Shown piece after piece: positions 35,176 to 48,779 of a DNA stretch of 64,000 bases. Within the stretch, counting starts at the first letter, position 1. The number at the start of each line of letters is the position of its first letter. The notes beneath the pieces were generated by a model, which did no database searches, was not told the DNA's origin, and worked only from the letters and a program-made list of their open reading frames with translations. The translations under genes were made by a program, and so were the position numbers. Origin of the DNA: Agrocybe praecox (taxonomy: Eukaryota; Basidiomycota; Agaricomycetes; Agaricales; Agrocybaceae); assembly GCA_964017145.1 (NCBI GenBank), contig OZ024851.1:930001-994000 (forward strand), read 5' to 3'.

Positions 35176-38100
35176 GGTTAGTGAGTGAGAGGAAGGAGTA
35201 ATTACTCAGGCACATCTTGTATATTACTTTCCAAATTGAACCGGTTCGTTGTTCCTGGATCATAACTACCGAGGTACGATCACCGATCACAAACCAATCC
35301 AGTTCATCTGTCTGCCGACTCACGGCATTCCTCGTGCCGCCAATGTGCCTGATAATCATGATTCTTGGCAATCATCCTCTTCCAGCTCTCGATCGGACTT
35401 GATCTCAGAGTCCTCTGGCGCCTATCTCAGTGCTATCTTAAACCGCACACTCATGCAAGTTGCAATGGTAATCGTTTCATCTTATTTCCTTGGCTGGAAA
35501 CTATGTGCAAGAAAACCTTTGACAAACGTGTACGCACGAAGAAAAGCCAAGCCAAATCCACCCCTTCTCCTACTTCCTATTCACTGAACAGATGTGTGGC
35601 GTGTAGTCCACCAAGTTCACAGCTACCAGGGGCACGGCTAGTAGCACACCAGCGTTTGGATGGATGCATCGGCGATTCAGGAAAATTACGACTGCGCAGA
35701 ATTTGTTACATGCCACCCATACACATACTCAATTATAACCGGCCCAGGTATCTACATGCATATCTAACTGTCAAGGACCGCTGATGAAAGTCGCGTTTTG
35801 TTTCGTCCTCCCTAGCAGACGGCGCATGCGTGTGTAACTACGCAAGACTTGGCACCCCTCAAGCACAGCCTCGTCGCGCACATCCTACTAGCGGCAGACG
35901 AACTCCAAACATTCCTTCGCTCTTCATTCCTCAAATTAAAACCCATTCACATACAGCCCTAATCCTACACACCTAATATCATGCATGCACATGCCCACCT
36001 TGCCCAATTTCCCAACAAGTCACGATCGTACCTCGCATTACATACATGCATACATGTGCATACGCCCTAACTACGAACTCTTCCCAAAAACCAAAAATAG
36101 GCCATCTGTCCAGGGGGATTCATGCGCTTGAACCCCACCATCCACCTCGAGGCATGCCAACCGTTCCCATTGGAAATAGGCACTCACCCACCTACCCCAT
36201 CAAGCTCCTGTTTATTTTTACATCTACTTCCACTTCCAGAAACCAAAAAACTCACATACATATGTCAGCTTTTTATATCTAGATTTATAAGCCTCCAAGT
36301 ACTACTTACATACTACATACATATGTAAGGATGTGCATGCTACTTATATATAACGAGAACGGTTCATTAATATTACCAGGAACAAGGCACAATCATCTTG
36401 GCATCTCCATCTACTCCACAATCTAATCTCTATCTATCTCTCTCCCACCCAGACTAAAGAGTCTCTCAGGTCCTGAAAATCCTATCAAAAACCTAAATTT
36501 GCTTCCGCATACCTCCTCCACATACATAAGCGTCGCTTTATGATGGATTATGGAACCGCTTCGGCCCTGAGGAGACGGACGAACGGACGTATGTATGTCT
36601 ACATATATTTCGAGTGTGATGTGTTGCTATGTTGTCTATCTCTATCATAGTATGGTGTGCTTACTACTATGACCATTAACATCAAGACGACGCTGCCCTT
36701 CATAACCATTGCCTCGGCTAAGAGATCGGATATATCGATGTGATCTAACTATAACATCGATTTTCGCCCACTGTGAGCGTGTACATCCCAGTTGTCATTG
36801 CACGAAAGAAAAAAGAAAGAAAAAGCGAATCACGCACGGGCGGCCGACTGTGGTTTATCTGTCTATCTACCTGTTCTGGTTGACTGCCTGAACTGACATT
36901 TCTATTTTTCTCTCTTCCCTTAATTGATGTCATACTACCCGGTTCCTGCAGGCCCACCAGACCTAGTTGCGTTATATTCCGACGACAATCGGGAAAAGAT
37001 AGAAAATAGAAGATGGATATAGATTCGTGAACCTTTTTTGGGCTGCCTTGATGTAGTAAGGCTTGCAGTAAGTCCGTGCGTAAGAAAATAAAATCTACCC
37101 TGAACGTTGGACCGACTGACCCTCACGGCGGCGACGACGGCGAGCGCTAGCACGACCCCTCGAAATAAAATAAAATAAAATGAACCGGCTACACCAGCGC
37201 CGGTCCACGTCGGAAAGATAATCAATATATATTATACCGACGCCGTATAGTCCTTGTATTTTACTCCCATAGCGCCCAAAAGTACGCTCAGAATCGGAGT
37301 CAGGGGCTCCGAGGACGCCGATCTCAACATAAGTATCTACCATGATTCTCCTGGCAATAATCCCTTGTCCGACGAGGCCTCGTACTTAATTCATATCCGA
37401 GTCCCCGACCACCGAGGTACATACAATATATACCCAATGTGCGAGGAGACCGCCGAGAGAGCAAGCAAGGTCAAAATAAAAACAATGATATGAAATCTAA
37501 TCTCACCGCACTAAGTTCGAACTGACTCGTAGTGACGTTATATATTAATTATATAGTAATATTAAACAGATTTGTTGAACTCCATTGCACTGAGTAGAAC
37601 ACGCTGCACGGTGGCTCGTCCGACACTAACGTACCTGTTTCTTCACTTTTATATCTATAAATATAGGTCTCCGGTACCGTGTATAAGGCTACATACAGAG
37701 GAGAGAAAGGAATAAAGGAAACAACGAATTCCGCTGTAACATCGATGAGCTAACTACAAAAGATGAAGAGCGACAATCGTGGCTAGGCTGTACTTCTAAA
37801 TATGGCTCGATAGTGTCATACCTCATCACACATCATCGTGCTAGATATACCCACCAGCTACTATACTTACCAACTATACCTATACCCATACACATCTGAG
37901 AACCGCCGCGAGCGAATCCATGCTTAAAATTATAAATACCCCACAGCGAACCGATAGGTTTGCAGCCTGGTTCGGCAGAGTGTGAGTGTGATCATTAGTG
38001 TTACTTACAGCCTCAGGCCTGGATGGTGTATGTTGAAATAGAAGCGCTGGTAAATCCTGCTGCCAGTGGTGCTGGTGCTGGTGGTATCAGTCACTGGTCG

Positions 38101-39197
38101 AAATGCGAAAGTGGCAGATAGATGGGAATGGCGCTCGATGTTTATCACTTGGATTCCACCATTATTTCTAGCACTATCTATGCCTCTCTGTGTGCGAATA
38201 CAGTGATACGTACCGTAACGCCAAGATAGCAAGATAGCGGTCCATATCGCGCCGTAGTACTGGCATGTTACCGGTCTTTGAACGCTCGTTGAACCAAGAG
38301 AGCACTACAACAGACATCGTTGGCGCTGCTGACTAGTGCGCACGCAAGTTCCACGCAATAATAAGTTATTTCAGGCCCGGGTACCCTGCCGTTCAAACGT
38401 TACATACATAGCGCCGGTAGCAAGCCAAAAACAATCGCACTGGCACTCACTGTACCAGTAATAGTACATACGTCCGCCGGTCCGTCAGATACTGATATCT
38501 CATCGTATGATATTACTACCACTATCACATATCACATATCACATATCACATACTAGCATACACGTTTGTTCATCTCCCGGTCTTTCCATTCGCAGGATTT
38601 CCTTTCAATTTACCAAAATCGCAAAGAGGCGCTCCCGCGGAATGTTAGTTTATAAATAGACCCAACCCAAGTTTCTGGGACTTTTTGGAGCTTCAGTATT
38701 CGGGAGGGTGGTTGATCACTTATATTTATAAGATCCTCGGATTTGAGCAGGAGTCATGATGATGATGACATGATGTGCAGGTTTCTAATTCTGATATGTT
38801 ATAATGAAGGAACAAATGTCTTCCGTTTGTCTTCCGTCGTCTATTTTTGGTACAAACTTCCAAGACTGTTCCGCGATATCTACAGATAAGATAAGATGGA
38901 TCAAACCCTCATTGTAAGTTTCCACGAATCAGTACTTCAGTACTTGATCCTCCTGTATGAGTTTTCTTTCTTTCCCTTATTCCTCTCAAACATCTGGAAG
39001 ATAATAGTTCGTAGTGTATTCAAGGTTTACTTTATGATATTAATTACTTGAGAGAGCGGCTATATGAGTAATTATCTGGTCGAGTGATGTGTCTGCAAGA
39101 AGGCGACTGCATAGCAATAAGATCATGAGCAAAAAAAAAGGGGTATGCAATCGGATAATTAAAAAAATAGGCAACCAATCGTACCCATGATGGGGCA
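35176..39197. other. Gene-poor region of ~4 kb
   Basis: No coding region, tRNA or transposon recognised. It contains a short tandem repeat, four copies of ATCACAT around 38523-38552, and many TACATACATA-type stretches. It may hold the G-alpha promoter, long UTRs or an unrecognised non-coding transcript. Confidence 0.5.
38523..38552 (+). repeat. Heptamer microsatellite (ATCACAT)x4
   Basis: Four consecutive copies of a 7-base unit, directly visible, lying inside a gene-poor spacer. Confidence 0.8.
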
Positions 39198-42100
39198 TTA
39201 CTCAACGTTGCGCCAAGGTCTGTCAACATTCGCATCCAACTCATCATCAACCTCAGCCATAGTAATGCATTCCATCCTACGAGCAAGCTCATTCATATCA
39301 AGCTGTGCATCGCGTCGAACAGCCTCGTCATATCTGCCGTTTTCGTCGACGGGGACACTGGGATCCCAGGTAATGTCGGGTCCGGTCCATCCGCCATTTA
39401 CGTAGATATAGTTCAAGAAAGCCCGCCAAAGCGGGTCGAGAGAAAGGACTTGGGGATCCCCTACGATGATGAGCATAGCCTGGGCTCGCGTCACCGCAAC
39501 TAGAGATACGGGTTAATCAGTAGTTCAATGAAAAACGGACAAGATGGACTTTACCATTGAATCGACGAGGATTAGCGACGAATCCCAGGGTGTGCCTCAG
39601 GTCATATTCCACAAACTCTTTACTGCTGCGAACAGTAGACACGATGATGACTTTGCGTTCCTATAACTCGTGCTCGGTATTTGTTGACGTAATGTCATAA
39701 CCCGTAACATACCTGTCCTTGGAATTCCTCAACCGACCCTACCTTGACACCATCAGCGACACTTCTCAGAGAATTTCTCAGTTTAAGGCATTGAGCATGG
39801 TATGGGGCAATGATTCCAATATCAGTATCGCCTTGTAGAGTAAGAGTTCGTTAGTCAGAGCAGATAATAAGATCCTCTCACAAGCCGGAGCTCTGCTTAC
39901 CTGTCCTAAATCGACGATCCTCCTTCAGCCTTTGTACATACGACTTGACTTGAAGGATCTCGTCGATATTGAAGAAAGAAGGCGAGGATGCTTCGCGGTC
40001 GTCTTTACCGTAAACCGCATGAAACACGATCGGGAACTTTTTTGAAGGGAGGTACGGAGAGTCAAGGTACGCGTTTATTGTCTTTGGGCTGGCGCACTCC
40101 TGGAGCTCGTTATCGTAAAACTTTTTGTTTGGGAATTCCAGGATGGCATTGTGCGAACGGAAGTTTTTCGTCAATTTGACCACGCTGAAGACACGAATCA
40201 GACCATGCATAAATTTTGTAAAGAAAAAATGGAGAAGTAAATACCTCTTCCCATACGAGCTTTGGAGATCATATGCTTCGCTGTTCATCAAGCGCTCCAA
40301 ATAACTTTGTTCGAGACCTAGCTCTCTCGCAACGCCTGACCTGATGATGGGTCCAAGCTGCTTAGGGTCTCCTGAGAGTACAACATTGGTCCGCTGGTCA
40401 GCCATAGTCTTGATGGAAACGAATGCTTCCGGTTCTGTAGCTTGTCCCGCTTCATCGACGAATATATGCGTGAAATGACCACGGTCCATGCCATAGTTCA
40501 TGGCAAACGACGCAGAAACGCAAGTAGACACAATGACTCTGAAAGATTTCATGCGGTCCACGGAAGGAATGGAAAAGTGCCCGTCAGGCAGCGAATAGGT
40601 ATATGACAATAATTCATCGGACACTTGACTTTTTGTTCTCGACGGAGCATAGAAGCGGAAAAGTTCGTTACGTCCCAACGTGGACATCAAGCGCGAGGCG
40701 ATGATATCCGCTGCCGAATTGCTGGGTGCGCATGCCATGATTCGGGCATCTGGGTTGTTGTACAAAACCTGTTGAATTGCCTCCACAATAGTTATGGTTT
40801 TGCCCGTACCAGGTCTACAGCAAAATAATGAGGTGAATTTGTTTTCTTTTTTTATCGTTCGGAGAAACCACTTACGGGCCAAAAACAACAAACGGAGGCG
40901 AGCCAGGTCGTAGGTTCACGATCGAAGCAACAGCTTGAAGTTGAGGCGGGTTCGAAGCTATCAAGGTATTATATAATTTCAGTCCCAAACTTGAGGGAAG
41001 CACAGCGGAGCCGGGGGTAAAATGTGTGACACGAGGGAACAGTACACGATCCTCGATAAACGCGCTATCCATAGCCTGATGCTGACGTCTGGCAGGAGTG
41101 CGGTTTAACTTGAACTTCACATGAAAGCGCCTGCCTTCAGGAGATCGGACGAATGACCCATGGAACCGCAGTCCGACCTCAGCTTGACGAAGTACATGGA
41201 CGTGGCCTTGAAACCAGTGTCCATCCCTGGTACCTACTTCCTGAACGAGAATATGATCACCTTCGGACATAAAGTTAGCGGACTACGTTAATGCATATCG
41301 AAATGATACATACCAACTAGTACACTGGGTCGTTTCTCGGCCAAACCAGGAACATCTAGGCTAGAATAATGGATGCTTCAGAATAGAGGATCCGCGAAAG
41401 CAAGTAAATTGACGCACTAATAATAGTCGTTGTACCTGGTCAACTTGGCATCCGGTATATCATAGCGTTCCAAGTCCTGCCTAGAGGGTAAATTAGAACG
41501 GGGAATCAAGATATAGAGGACATGCACAAACTCCATTTTAAACTCTTCTATCCAAAGCAACCCTTTGAAGAATCGATTGTATGTTCCGCTATGCAGAGAA
41601 GCAGGCATGAAAACCTTCTTGATATGTGCAGTGAGCCTTGACGTCGAACCCGAACTGATCAAGATAATTTCAAGTTGACTGGGTATTTTTGCTGCAGGGA
41701 GGGGCACTGCGTAGCGTATGGCAGAGAGAGCAGGGGGTGGGATTCCATCTGTGATGTTGAGGATGCGCTTGGGGTTAGATCTCATGCGGGGAATGTAAGG
41801 AGCTCTGGGGCGCAAGGCTTCATGCTCGATTTTATCGCCCACAATAGCCTGCAAGGTTCGTGCGATGACAAACCGTTTTTGGAGCTGGGTATCTTCGAAT
41901 ACAAGTTCCAAGCGGTCTTCGTAGCGTCCGAAGTATTTTTGCTGAAAAGTTACAACTATGTTCAAAGGGTAACGTGCTGAAATGCTTCTGTTCGTTCCCT
42001 GAAATGCAACAGAAAAGCTGAAGTCATACTTTTAGCCATGCGTAAAAGTAATAAAAATTAGAGAACATACCCAGAAAATGCAGGGCGCCTTCCTTGAGTT

Positions 42101-42699
42101 GATGCGAGTCTCATGCTAATTAAAATACATTTTGAGGATGGGACGGCGGTCTTGATTGTCACAACATTTTGTTTCCCAGATCTTGTAATATTCGGGTCAA
42201 CAAAGCCGAAGTCGAACTGACCCTCGACAACCAAGTCGTGTTTGTCCATAGCGGCTTCTTCGAGTGCTATTTTGTAAGAAGAGAATGTTTCACGGGATTT
42301 GTGTTTTTGACTATTGTTGTGGGCCGCCCAAAAGTGTTTTTGCACAATGCACTGACAAAAAACGCAAAAAAATACAGTGGCCGTGTCAGTTGGAATTTGA
42401 GGGTCGACTTCTGGAGAAACGCCTTTGCTGCTGGCGAGGCCGAAATGACGCCTTCCTTTTAAATGTTGATTCCAAGCTTTGTCACCCCCGGGAATGTTAA
42501 CCTCGCAGATCCCGCAATGAGATGCAAACGACGAGCCTGTAAGCCTATTGCGATGCTTTTCCGAGGACAAGTGAGCTTTCAGCTCCTCTTCGGTAGAGAG
42601 GACGAAGCTGCAGGGCTCGCAAGTAAGAATCGTATGTATGTGAAGACAGGACGCGTCGGAGCACGTCCCAGCCGCCAGCACATTGGGGCAGTTCGTCAT
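39198..42699 (-). CDS. Zinc-finger SF1 RNA helicase, MOV10/SDE3-like (copy A)
   Basis: Nine exons: 42699-42071, 42017-41436, 41360-41314, 41260-40876, 40814-40245, 40184-39901, 39831-39713, 39660-39555, 39499-39198; all phases agree, 1007 residues. The N-terminus carries a CCCH finger (C4-x8-C-x4-C-x3-H) followed by three C2H2 fingers of the U1-like x2/x12/x5 type. A beta-rich middle precedes a Upf1-like helicase core: Walker A GPPGTGKT (~546-553, split by an intron), DEAGQ (~667), [24 protein letters not shown] and VAVTRAQ. MOV10/SDE3 helicases unwind RNA 5' to 3' and assist RNA silencing and transposon control. That role is family knowledge, not shown here. It is paralogous to 56311-59741, with shared intron positions. 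Confidence 0.93.
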
Positions 42700-43963
42700 C
42701 GCGTTTTTAGTTCAGAGTCGGCAAAGAGGGGATCAAACGAGCCCTGAATGCTCGCCCCAACAACTTTTATCAGTCTGACTGCTGACACAACCACCACCTC
42801 AACACCCATTAAGGCTCGAAGAACCGCTCCTTCCATATTGTGGCGATATTGGGCGGGGCGGTTGTCGCCATCTGAGATGTAATTTGGCCTTTTCTTCGTC
42901 TTCTGTACTCCCGCTGTATTGATTTCTTTGATATTCCCGACTTGAGGGGCCGGCAAGTATCCACGACTTTCATTCAAAAAATTTCCCAAACTATGGTAGC
43001 GCCCGTCCACTGACAAAGTTCACGACACGGAAAGAATGTCATTTATAGTTTCTTCAGTTTGATTTAGCCGCTATTGTGTTCGCCGAGGAGGATATCGAAT
43101 AAATACGAGATCAGAGCGACGATATGAGAGGTTTAGGAAAAGATAAACAGACTTGGGAGTATGGGATTGGTACACAATCCGTCGTATGTATTGCATTCTG
43201 ACCTAAAATAGAAATATTCCTACGCAAAGGCATACAAAATTTAGTCTCGAAACACGGGCCGATGGTTGTCTCTGTCGGATTTATCTCATTCAGCACCACT
43301 CAGAAAAATACAGGTTTGAAATAATGTGGTATTAAAAGCCAAAGCTATGGAAGTCAACAGTATTTTAACTAAGGGCGGAGCCTTTACTACTCTACACTTA
43401 GTATGCTTTTACTTTCGGTGTTTCCCGGTCTGCGGTTGGCAACTCTGCGAATCATCTGCGATATGAAAAGCTTGTTTGCTTCGCGATATGCTAGGATATG
43501 CCCACAAACATAGCGACGGTGATCTATGTAACTCAACATACTCGGAGAACTCTCAGTAAACAAGTCTGCACATATAATAGTGGGTCAACAATAGGTATGG
43601 TTATAGTAATTAGGCAAGGCGTTGATCATCGATCTCACACATATACAAAACCAAATCTATTAGTTCAGGATTTGGAAAGCGTGAATAAGGACAATTATGA
43701 TAGTGTTACGCGCCCATTATATTTAAAAACGGGTGCACATTGCTGGACGAGGGTCCATTGGTGACCGACCTCGCGTGTTGCCGGACACAGCCACTCTTCC
43801 TCGTATATTGTCTGTCCTCGTAGTCTTCATCCTTCAATCCACTTGCATCATCGCACCTTAACCTAATCCGAACAAAGGTTATAGGACCTAGATATTCCAA
43901 GAATTCTTCAGTCGTAAACTAGTAACTTATCTTCCAGGTCGACTCACTGTTTCCGAAGCGACA
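42700..43963. other. Intergenic, no gene recognised
   Basis: Promoter side of helicase A and 3' side of the multi-pass membrane gene. Short frames only. Confidence 0.4.
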
Positions 43964-45293
43964 TTATTCTTTAGGATTCACACATTCGTACCACTGGATT
44001 ACACTGGCAATCAGGAACGCCCAACCGCCCCAAAAGGTCGATAAGGAACTCTGATACTCCGCCCAGCTGTTCGATGTACTTGCATAACCAAAGATACCGC
44101 ACAGTGTGAACCCCACTGCACCAACGCCATTCCAAACTAAACGAGGATAGTATCAGCAGGGTTATTCTCAGGATACAAAGGGAGGCAAAGAGATATTACA
44201 TCCGACGTGCCAACCTAAGGACATAATCTTGGGTTTCCACCAGACGTCTTGTGCTTCCAGCATGATAAATATTCTGTGATTACTCAGATAGAGTTGAAGA
44301 ATCGAAAGAAGCCTATACGCACGCGCTTATCATAAAACCAGTGCCACCGACAACCTGTGGTGTCCAAAACACACCGTCTGTAAGCCCTTGACTCGAATCC
44401 TGTATAGAACTCTGTATAGTTGGTATCGCAGTGAATCTAGAAGGATATTGCTCAACCTGTGAAGCTTTGAAGGGTAAAGAAGTATCATGCATGGCACTTA
44501 CCCGCTTATCCAAAAGATCGTTGCGGCTAGCAATTGGAAAAAAGCAGCAAGAAATCCGACTTCATGAAAATATTGAGGATCAGTCGAAAACCATTTCCAG
44601 GGTCGTCTTGTTGGACGTTCGAACGCAATGATATTGCTTTCGGTTGAGTTTTTCTCTGGTATGATATGTTTGTCTTGCTCTCTTGAACTTGTAGAAAGAG
44701 CCTGCTTCACATTCCAGCCGAAAGTCGTGACATCGTCTCTATTCCATGCCTCCCAGATGCCGAAAACAGAGCTGATTTCAAAAATAGTTGCTCCAAGAAA
44801 TGCAGTCCATCCGGTGCTGTTGTCGGCTGTGGTAAAGTGGGAATTACAGAAGGGGAGAAACGCAGCGAAACCATTAACGACCCATACTATACTACCCAAA
44901 GTAAACCCCTGTTAACTCGTGAGTAAAGGCATTCAGCTACTTGATTTAATGAGATCTCACCACGGCCACCCACCAACTGACATTCCAATACTCAACATGG
45001 CGCATGTTGACTACTCTTTTCCAAAAGTTCAGATGATTAGATGAGAAGTCGCGATATCGCCCTTTTCGGTGGCTCCGAGATTTCCAGTCATGTCGTCTAC
45101 CATCTTCTGCTGTAAGGGTGGCATGTGTGGGGTGCAAAAACTGTCCCACTGTAGCGGGGAAAGAGTTTCTGGCACATTCTTTGGCTACGGACGGATGAAG
45201 AACCAGGTGCCATCGGGAGATGTCGAAGTGGTTTTCATGCCTGACGAATCGTGACCGTAGTTTCTCGAGAGTTTCTGTGTCGTTTGGTTCCAT
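43964..45293 (-). CDS. Multi-pass integral membrane protein, unknown function
   Basis: Five exons: 45293-44961, 44908-44502, 44436-44323, 44273-44200, 44136-43964; phases agree, 366 residues. A soluble N-terminus of ~100 residues is followed by about six hydrophobic helices: FTLGSIVWVVNGFAAFLPF, WTAFLGATIFEISSVFGIWEA, FLAAFFQLLAATIFWISG, VVGGTGFMISAIFIMLEA, VGAVGFTLCGIFGYAS and WGGWAFLIASVIQWYE. A charged loop separates the second and third. The pattern G-x-NG-F..LP..N resembles a fungal family of uncharacterised integral membrane proteins. The next gene upstream (Rpt6) is divergent, with 415 bases between the two ATGs. Confidence 0.82.
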
Positions 45294-45708
45294 TTCGCGA
45301 AAGGAATTTAGAGAAAGAGCGCAATATATACCGACAGGAAACTGATGTCATGGACTTGGACCGTGTGGGTATATTTCCAGTGGGAGTAATCAGGCGACGA
45401 AAATAACCCATGGCCTTCATGGCCTAGATCTAGAAGGCTGGCCGGTTCACATCCGGAGTAAAGAGCAGGTCCTCGACAGGAGAAAGTCTTGATAAGTTTG
45501 AACACATTGGTACCATATTGTTCTGTCAATCATGTGGGTAAGAAAAGTTTGAGAAAGGGGTGTTTCTTGCTTTCGGGGTCCGGCAAATGCCGTGTTTGGC
45601 GAAACGGAGATATGTAAATAAGCAGTGGGGTAACGTGACAAGGACGCGTACGCCCCTCACTTGAGCAAGTCTTTTCACAAATTACCACCACATAACTCGA
45701 TATCTAGA
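45294..45708. promoter_or_regulatory. Divergent promoter region, membrane gene / Rpt6
   Basis: The 415 bases between two head-to-head start codons must hold both promoters. No TATA box is obvious on the Rpt6 side, as expected for a housekeeping gene. Confidence 0.5.
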
Positions 45709-47179
45709 ATGGCTACTACGGCGCCCTTAGCGACTGCCCCAGGAGGTATTAAATCCTATTTTCAGGCCAAAATTGAAGCCTCAGAGCTTTTGATCAACCA
45801 TAAGACTCAGAACTTACGACGATTGGAAGCTCAGCGTAATGCATTAAATGCGCGAGGTGAGTAAAGCATCGTGACGAATATCATAGGAAACATCCTTAAT
45901 CTATCTATCTAGTTCGTCTTCTACGAGAGGAGCTACAACTTTTGCATGAACCTGGAAGCTATGTCGGAGAGGTTGTGAAAGTCATGGGCAAAACCAAGGT
46001 GCTAGTGAAAGTACAGCCGGAAGGCAAATACAGTGCGTATACTATTCCAACCGCCCAATCGATCGCTCAACATTGTGAATGGATTAGTTGTCGACATTGA
46101 TCCCGAAATCGAAGTTGGTTCACTGAAACCTACCCTTCGTGTGGCTCTCCGTTCTGATTCATACACCCTGCACAAAGTTCTACCGAACAAAGTCGACCCT
46201 CTAGTTTCGTTAATGATGGTAGAGAAGGTCCCCGACAGCACCTATGAAATGGTTGGAGGTCTTGATAAACAGATCAAAGAAATCAAGGAGGTTATCGAAT
46301 TACCCGTCAAACACCCCGAACTATTCGAAGCTCTCGGTATTGCGCAGCCCAAGGGTGTCCTTCTGTACGGCCCTCCTGGTACCGGGAAGACGTTACTGGC
46401 GCGTGCTGTGGCTCATCACACTGACTGCAAGTTTATTCGTGTCAGTGGAAGTGAATTGGTTCAAAAGTATATTGGAGAGGGAAGCAGAATGGTTCGCGAA
46501 CTCTTCGTGATGGCCAGAGAACATGCCCCTAGTATCATCTTCATGGATGAAATCGATTCTATTGGAAGCTCAAGAGGAGAGAGCGGAAGTGGTGGCGGTG
46601 ATTCTGAAGTACAGAGGACGATGTTGGAGCTGTTGAATCAACTCGACGGTTTTGAACCAACCAAGAACATCAAGGTCATCATGGCCACCAATCGTATTGA
46701 TATCCTGGATTCTGCACTCCTACGACCCGGTCGTATTGACCGTAAGATCGAATTCCCTCCCCCGGGTCCAGAAGCTCGTGTATCCATTCTTCGCATCCAT
46801 TCACGCAAGGTACTTAACTTATTATCTACCAGAAGCTTCCGCTAATCTCTTTGTGTCCATTAGATGTCGCTGCAGCGCGGGATTAATCTGAGAGCACTGG
46901 CAGAGAAGATGGGACAATGCTCTGGCGCCGAAGTACGGGGTATCTGTACTGAAGCTGGTAAGCAATCTTCTTTGTATTTTATACGCTATCCCTCACCTCT
47001 TTTACTAGGTATGTATGCTCTCCGTGAACGCAGACAGCATGTCACACAAGAGGACTTTGAGTTCGCTGTTGCTAAAGTATGTTACTTCCTCAACTATTTG
47101 ATTCCGGTACTAACAACCTTTACAGGTGCTGAAAAAGAACCAAGAAGGTAACACCTCTGTCAACAAACTTTTCTCGTAG
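45709..47179 (+). CDS. RPT6: 26S proteasome regulatory subunit 8 (Rpt6 AAA ATPase)
   Basis: Six exons: 45709-45856, 45913-46032, 46088-46809, 46864-46957, 47009-47076, 47126-47179; phases agree, 401 residues, close to the family's ~405. Rpt6 is one of six ATPases in the 19S base that unfold ubiquitinated substrates and feed them into the 20S core. An N-terminal coiled coil (residues ~15-65) precedes an OB fold, then the highly conserved [20 protein letters not shown] and the AAA domain with Walker A GPPGTGKT, Walker B IIFMDEID, the GSSR loop and arginine fingers in [13 protein letters not shown]. The C-terminal region [17 protein letters not shown] is typical. Its very short terminal exons would be missed by ORF calling. 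Confidence 0.97.
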
Positions 47180-47284
47180 ATCATCTTTCTTTTTACATTT
47201 CATATTTGTATTGTAGCACCGATTTCCATTGCATTCTTTCTATAATTCGTGTCTTGTTTGGAAATTTGCTGTCCTGAACTACGT

Positions 47285-48198
47285 CTATACTGTCAATGAA
47301 CCATACCACCACCTATACGGCCTGAACACCTCCCCAGTCTGAGTAAAATCTGCCCTTCCGGCAAATTTCTGCTTCGAGAAGAGTAAGGGTAACCAAACCT
47401 CGTCTGTCTCCCACATTTTGGTGAATGGAATGGGAGGTAATTGGTCTTTATCGTGGCTTGCGAGCTCTTCACCATGTAGTATCGAGAACCATTCTGGCCT
47501 CATTTCATCGGACCTTTCGACCGCAGCAAAAATAAAATAGTATTAGCAGACATACCAGATGCAAACCGTGGCAACACAATATATGGACACCTACTCCGTG
47601 ATAGTCCCTTCGTACATCTCTGCACGGTAGATTTCGATCTGGAAGGCCCATTCAGTGCCTTCACTAACGAAGAAAAGACTTCCTGCATGCTCGAGAGGCG
47701 CGGTTACTCCTGCTTCTTCCTGGGTGTGTTGATCACGGTCATTAACACATTTAAAAGAAAGAAAATCAGAACAAGGAGAGAACCTCTAATTCACGGATGG
47801 CTGCTTGTAGAGAGGTTTCGCCTGGGTCTACTTTCCCGCCTACAAAGAAAGAAAAAACATCAATCTGCGTCGAATCACTGATAGATGGTCGGCCAATTAG
47901 TACTACTTACCAAAGCCGTTGTATCTATATAGTATAAGTTCATAACATGAACGAACGATAGGTCAGATAATCAAACCACGTAGTATGCAATAGACTCGGC
48001 TCTGACAACTCACTTTCCCTGTCCAAATCCACGTTTTTTGTACCCCAGAAGGACCTTGTCATTCTGGACTATAAACGCATTCGTATAGTACTTTATCCTA
48101 TCATACGAAAGCCAGGAATTCTCGTCACCCCCACTGGCATAATATTTCAACGTCGCGCCGCTGTTACTTTCAAGGCCGGGTGGAACGATGGATTCCAT
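47285..48198 (-). CDS. NUDIX hydrolase, MTH1/NUDT1-like (oxidised purine nucleotide sanitation)
   Basis: Five exons: 48198-48014, 47924-47911, 47839-47784, 47719-47595, 47513-47285; phases agree, 202 residues. A perfect Nudix box G68-x5-E74-x7-R82-E-L-x-E-E-x-G89-V binds Mg2+ and the diphosphate. The preceding VLLGYKKRGFGQGKYNGFGGKV and the later SDEMRPEWF..IPFTKMWETDEVWLPLLF closely follow NUDT1/MTH1, which hydrolyses 8-oxo-dGTP and related oxidised purines to monophosphates and keeps them out of DNA. The N-terminus is ~35 residues longer than in animal MTH1, and the second exon is only 14 bases. The gene converges with Rpt6, with stop codons ~105 bases apart. Confidence 0.93.
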
Positions 48199-48779
48199 TT
48201 AAGTGATGTTGTAGATTTCGAAGGCAAACGACAACTTGACGACAACCGTTCGATAGGGTGGAGCTTAAAGTTAAGTGATCTGAGGAACCGAAACTAACTT
48301 GAATTTAGCGCTGTCAAAGGCAACCCTTTAATTTAAATTTAATTGAAACAAACTCCGAACTACTTCGAGCTATAATACTGGAAAGGATTTAAAGTTTACA
48401 ATGTGATGATAATGGATGATGGTGGTGACTGAAATTTCTACATGATGCGGACACGATATGCTATACTAATGCTATGTAAGAACTTACTGACTATTCTACC
48501 GACAAGAACGCGTATGTAATAGGGATTGGAGACCATCTGGGACCTGGGTGTAGTGAAAAAGAGAAAAACTGATAGCGAGGACGACGACAATTTGAGTTGA
48601 AAGGGAACGATGATAATGATGCGAACAAACTCCAACACAAAAGAAAAGAAAAAGGAATCAAGAAATATCAAAAAATTCAAGACGAGAAAGAGAAAGATGC
48701 GGAGGACCGATGAGCATAGGATGTGTTGTATGTGTGTCTGTATGTATAAACGTGGTGGTGTTTAACGAGAAAAATATGA
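48199..48779. other. Intergenic, no gene recognised
   Basis: Upstream of the NUDIX gene and 3' flank of the kinase gene; nothing else supportable. Confidence 0.4.

Noticed and set aside
35249..36328. Several plus-strand frames upstream of the G-alpha gene
   Set aside because: Overlapping frames with no domain, no good donor/acceptor pairs and many TACATA-type repeats.
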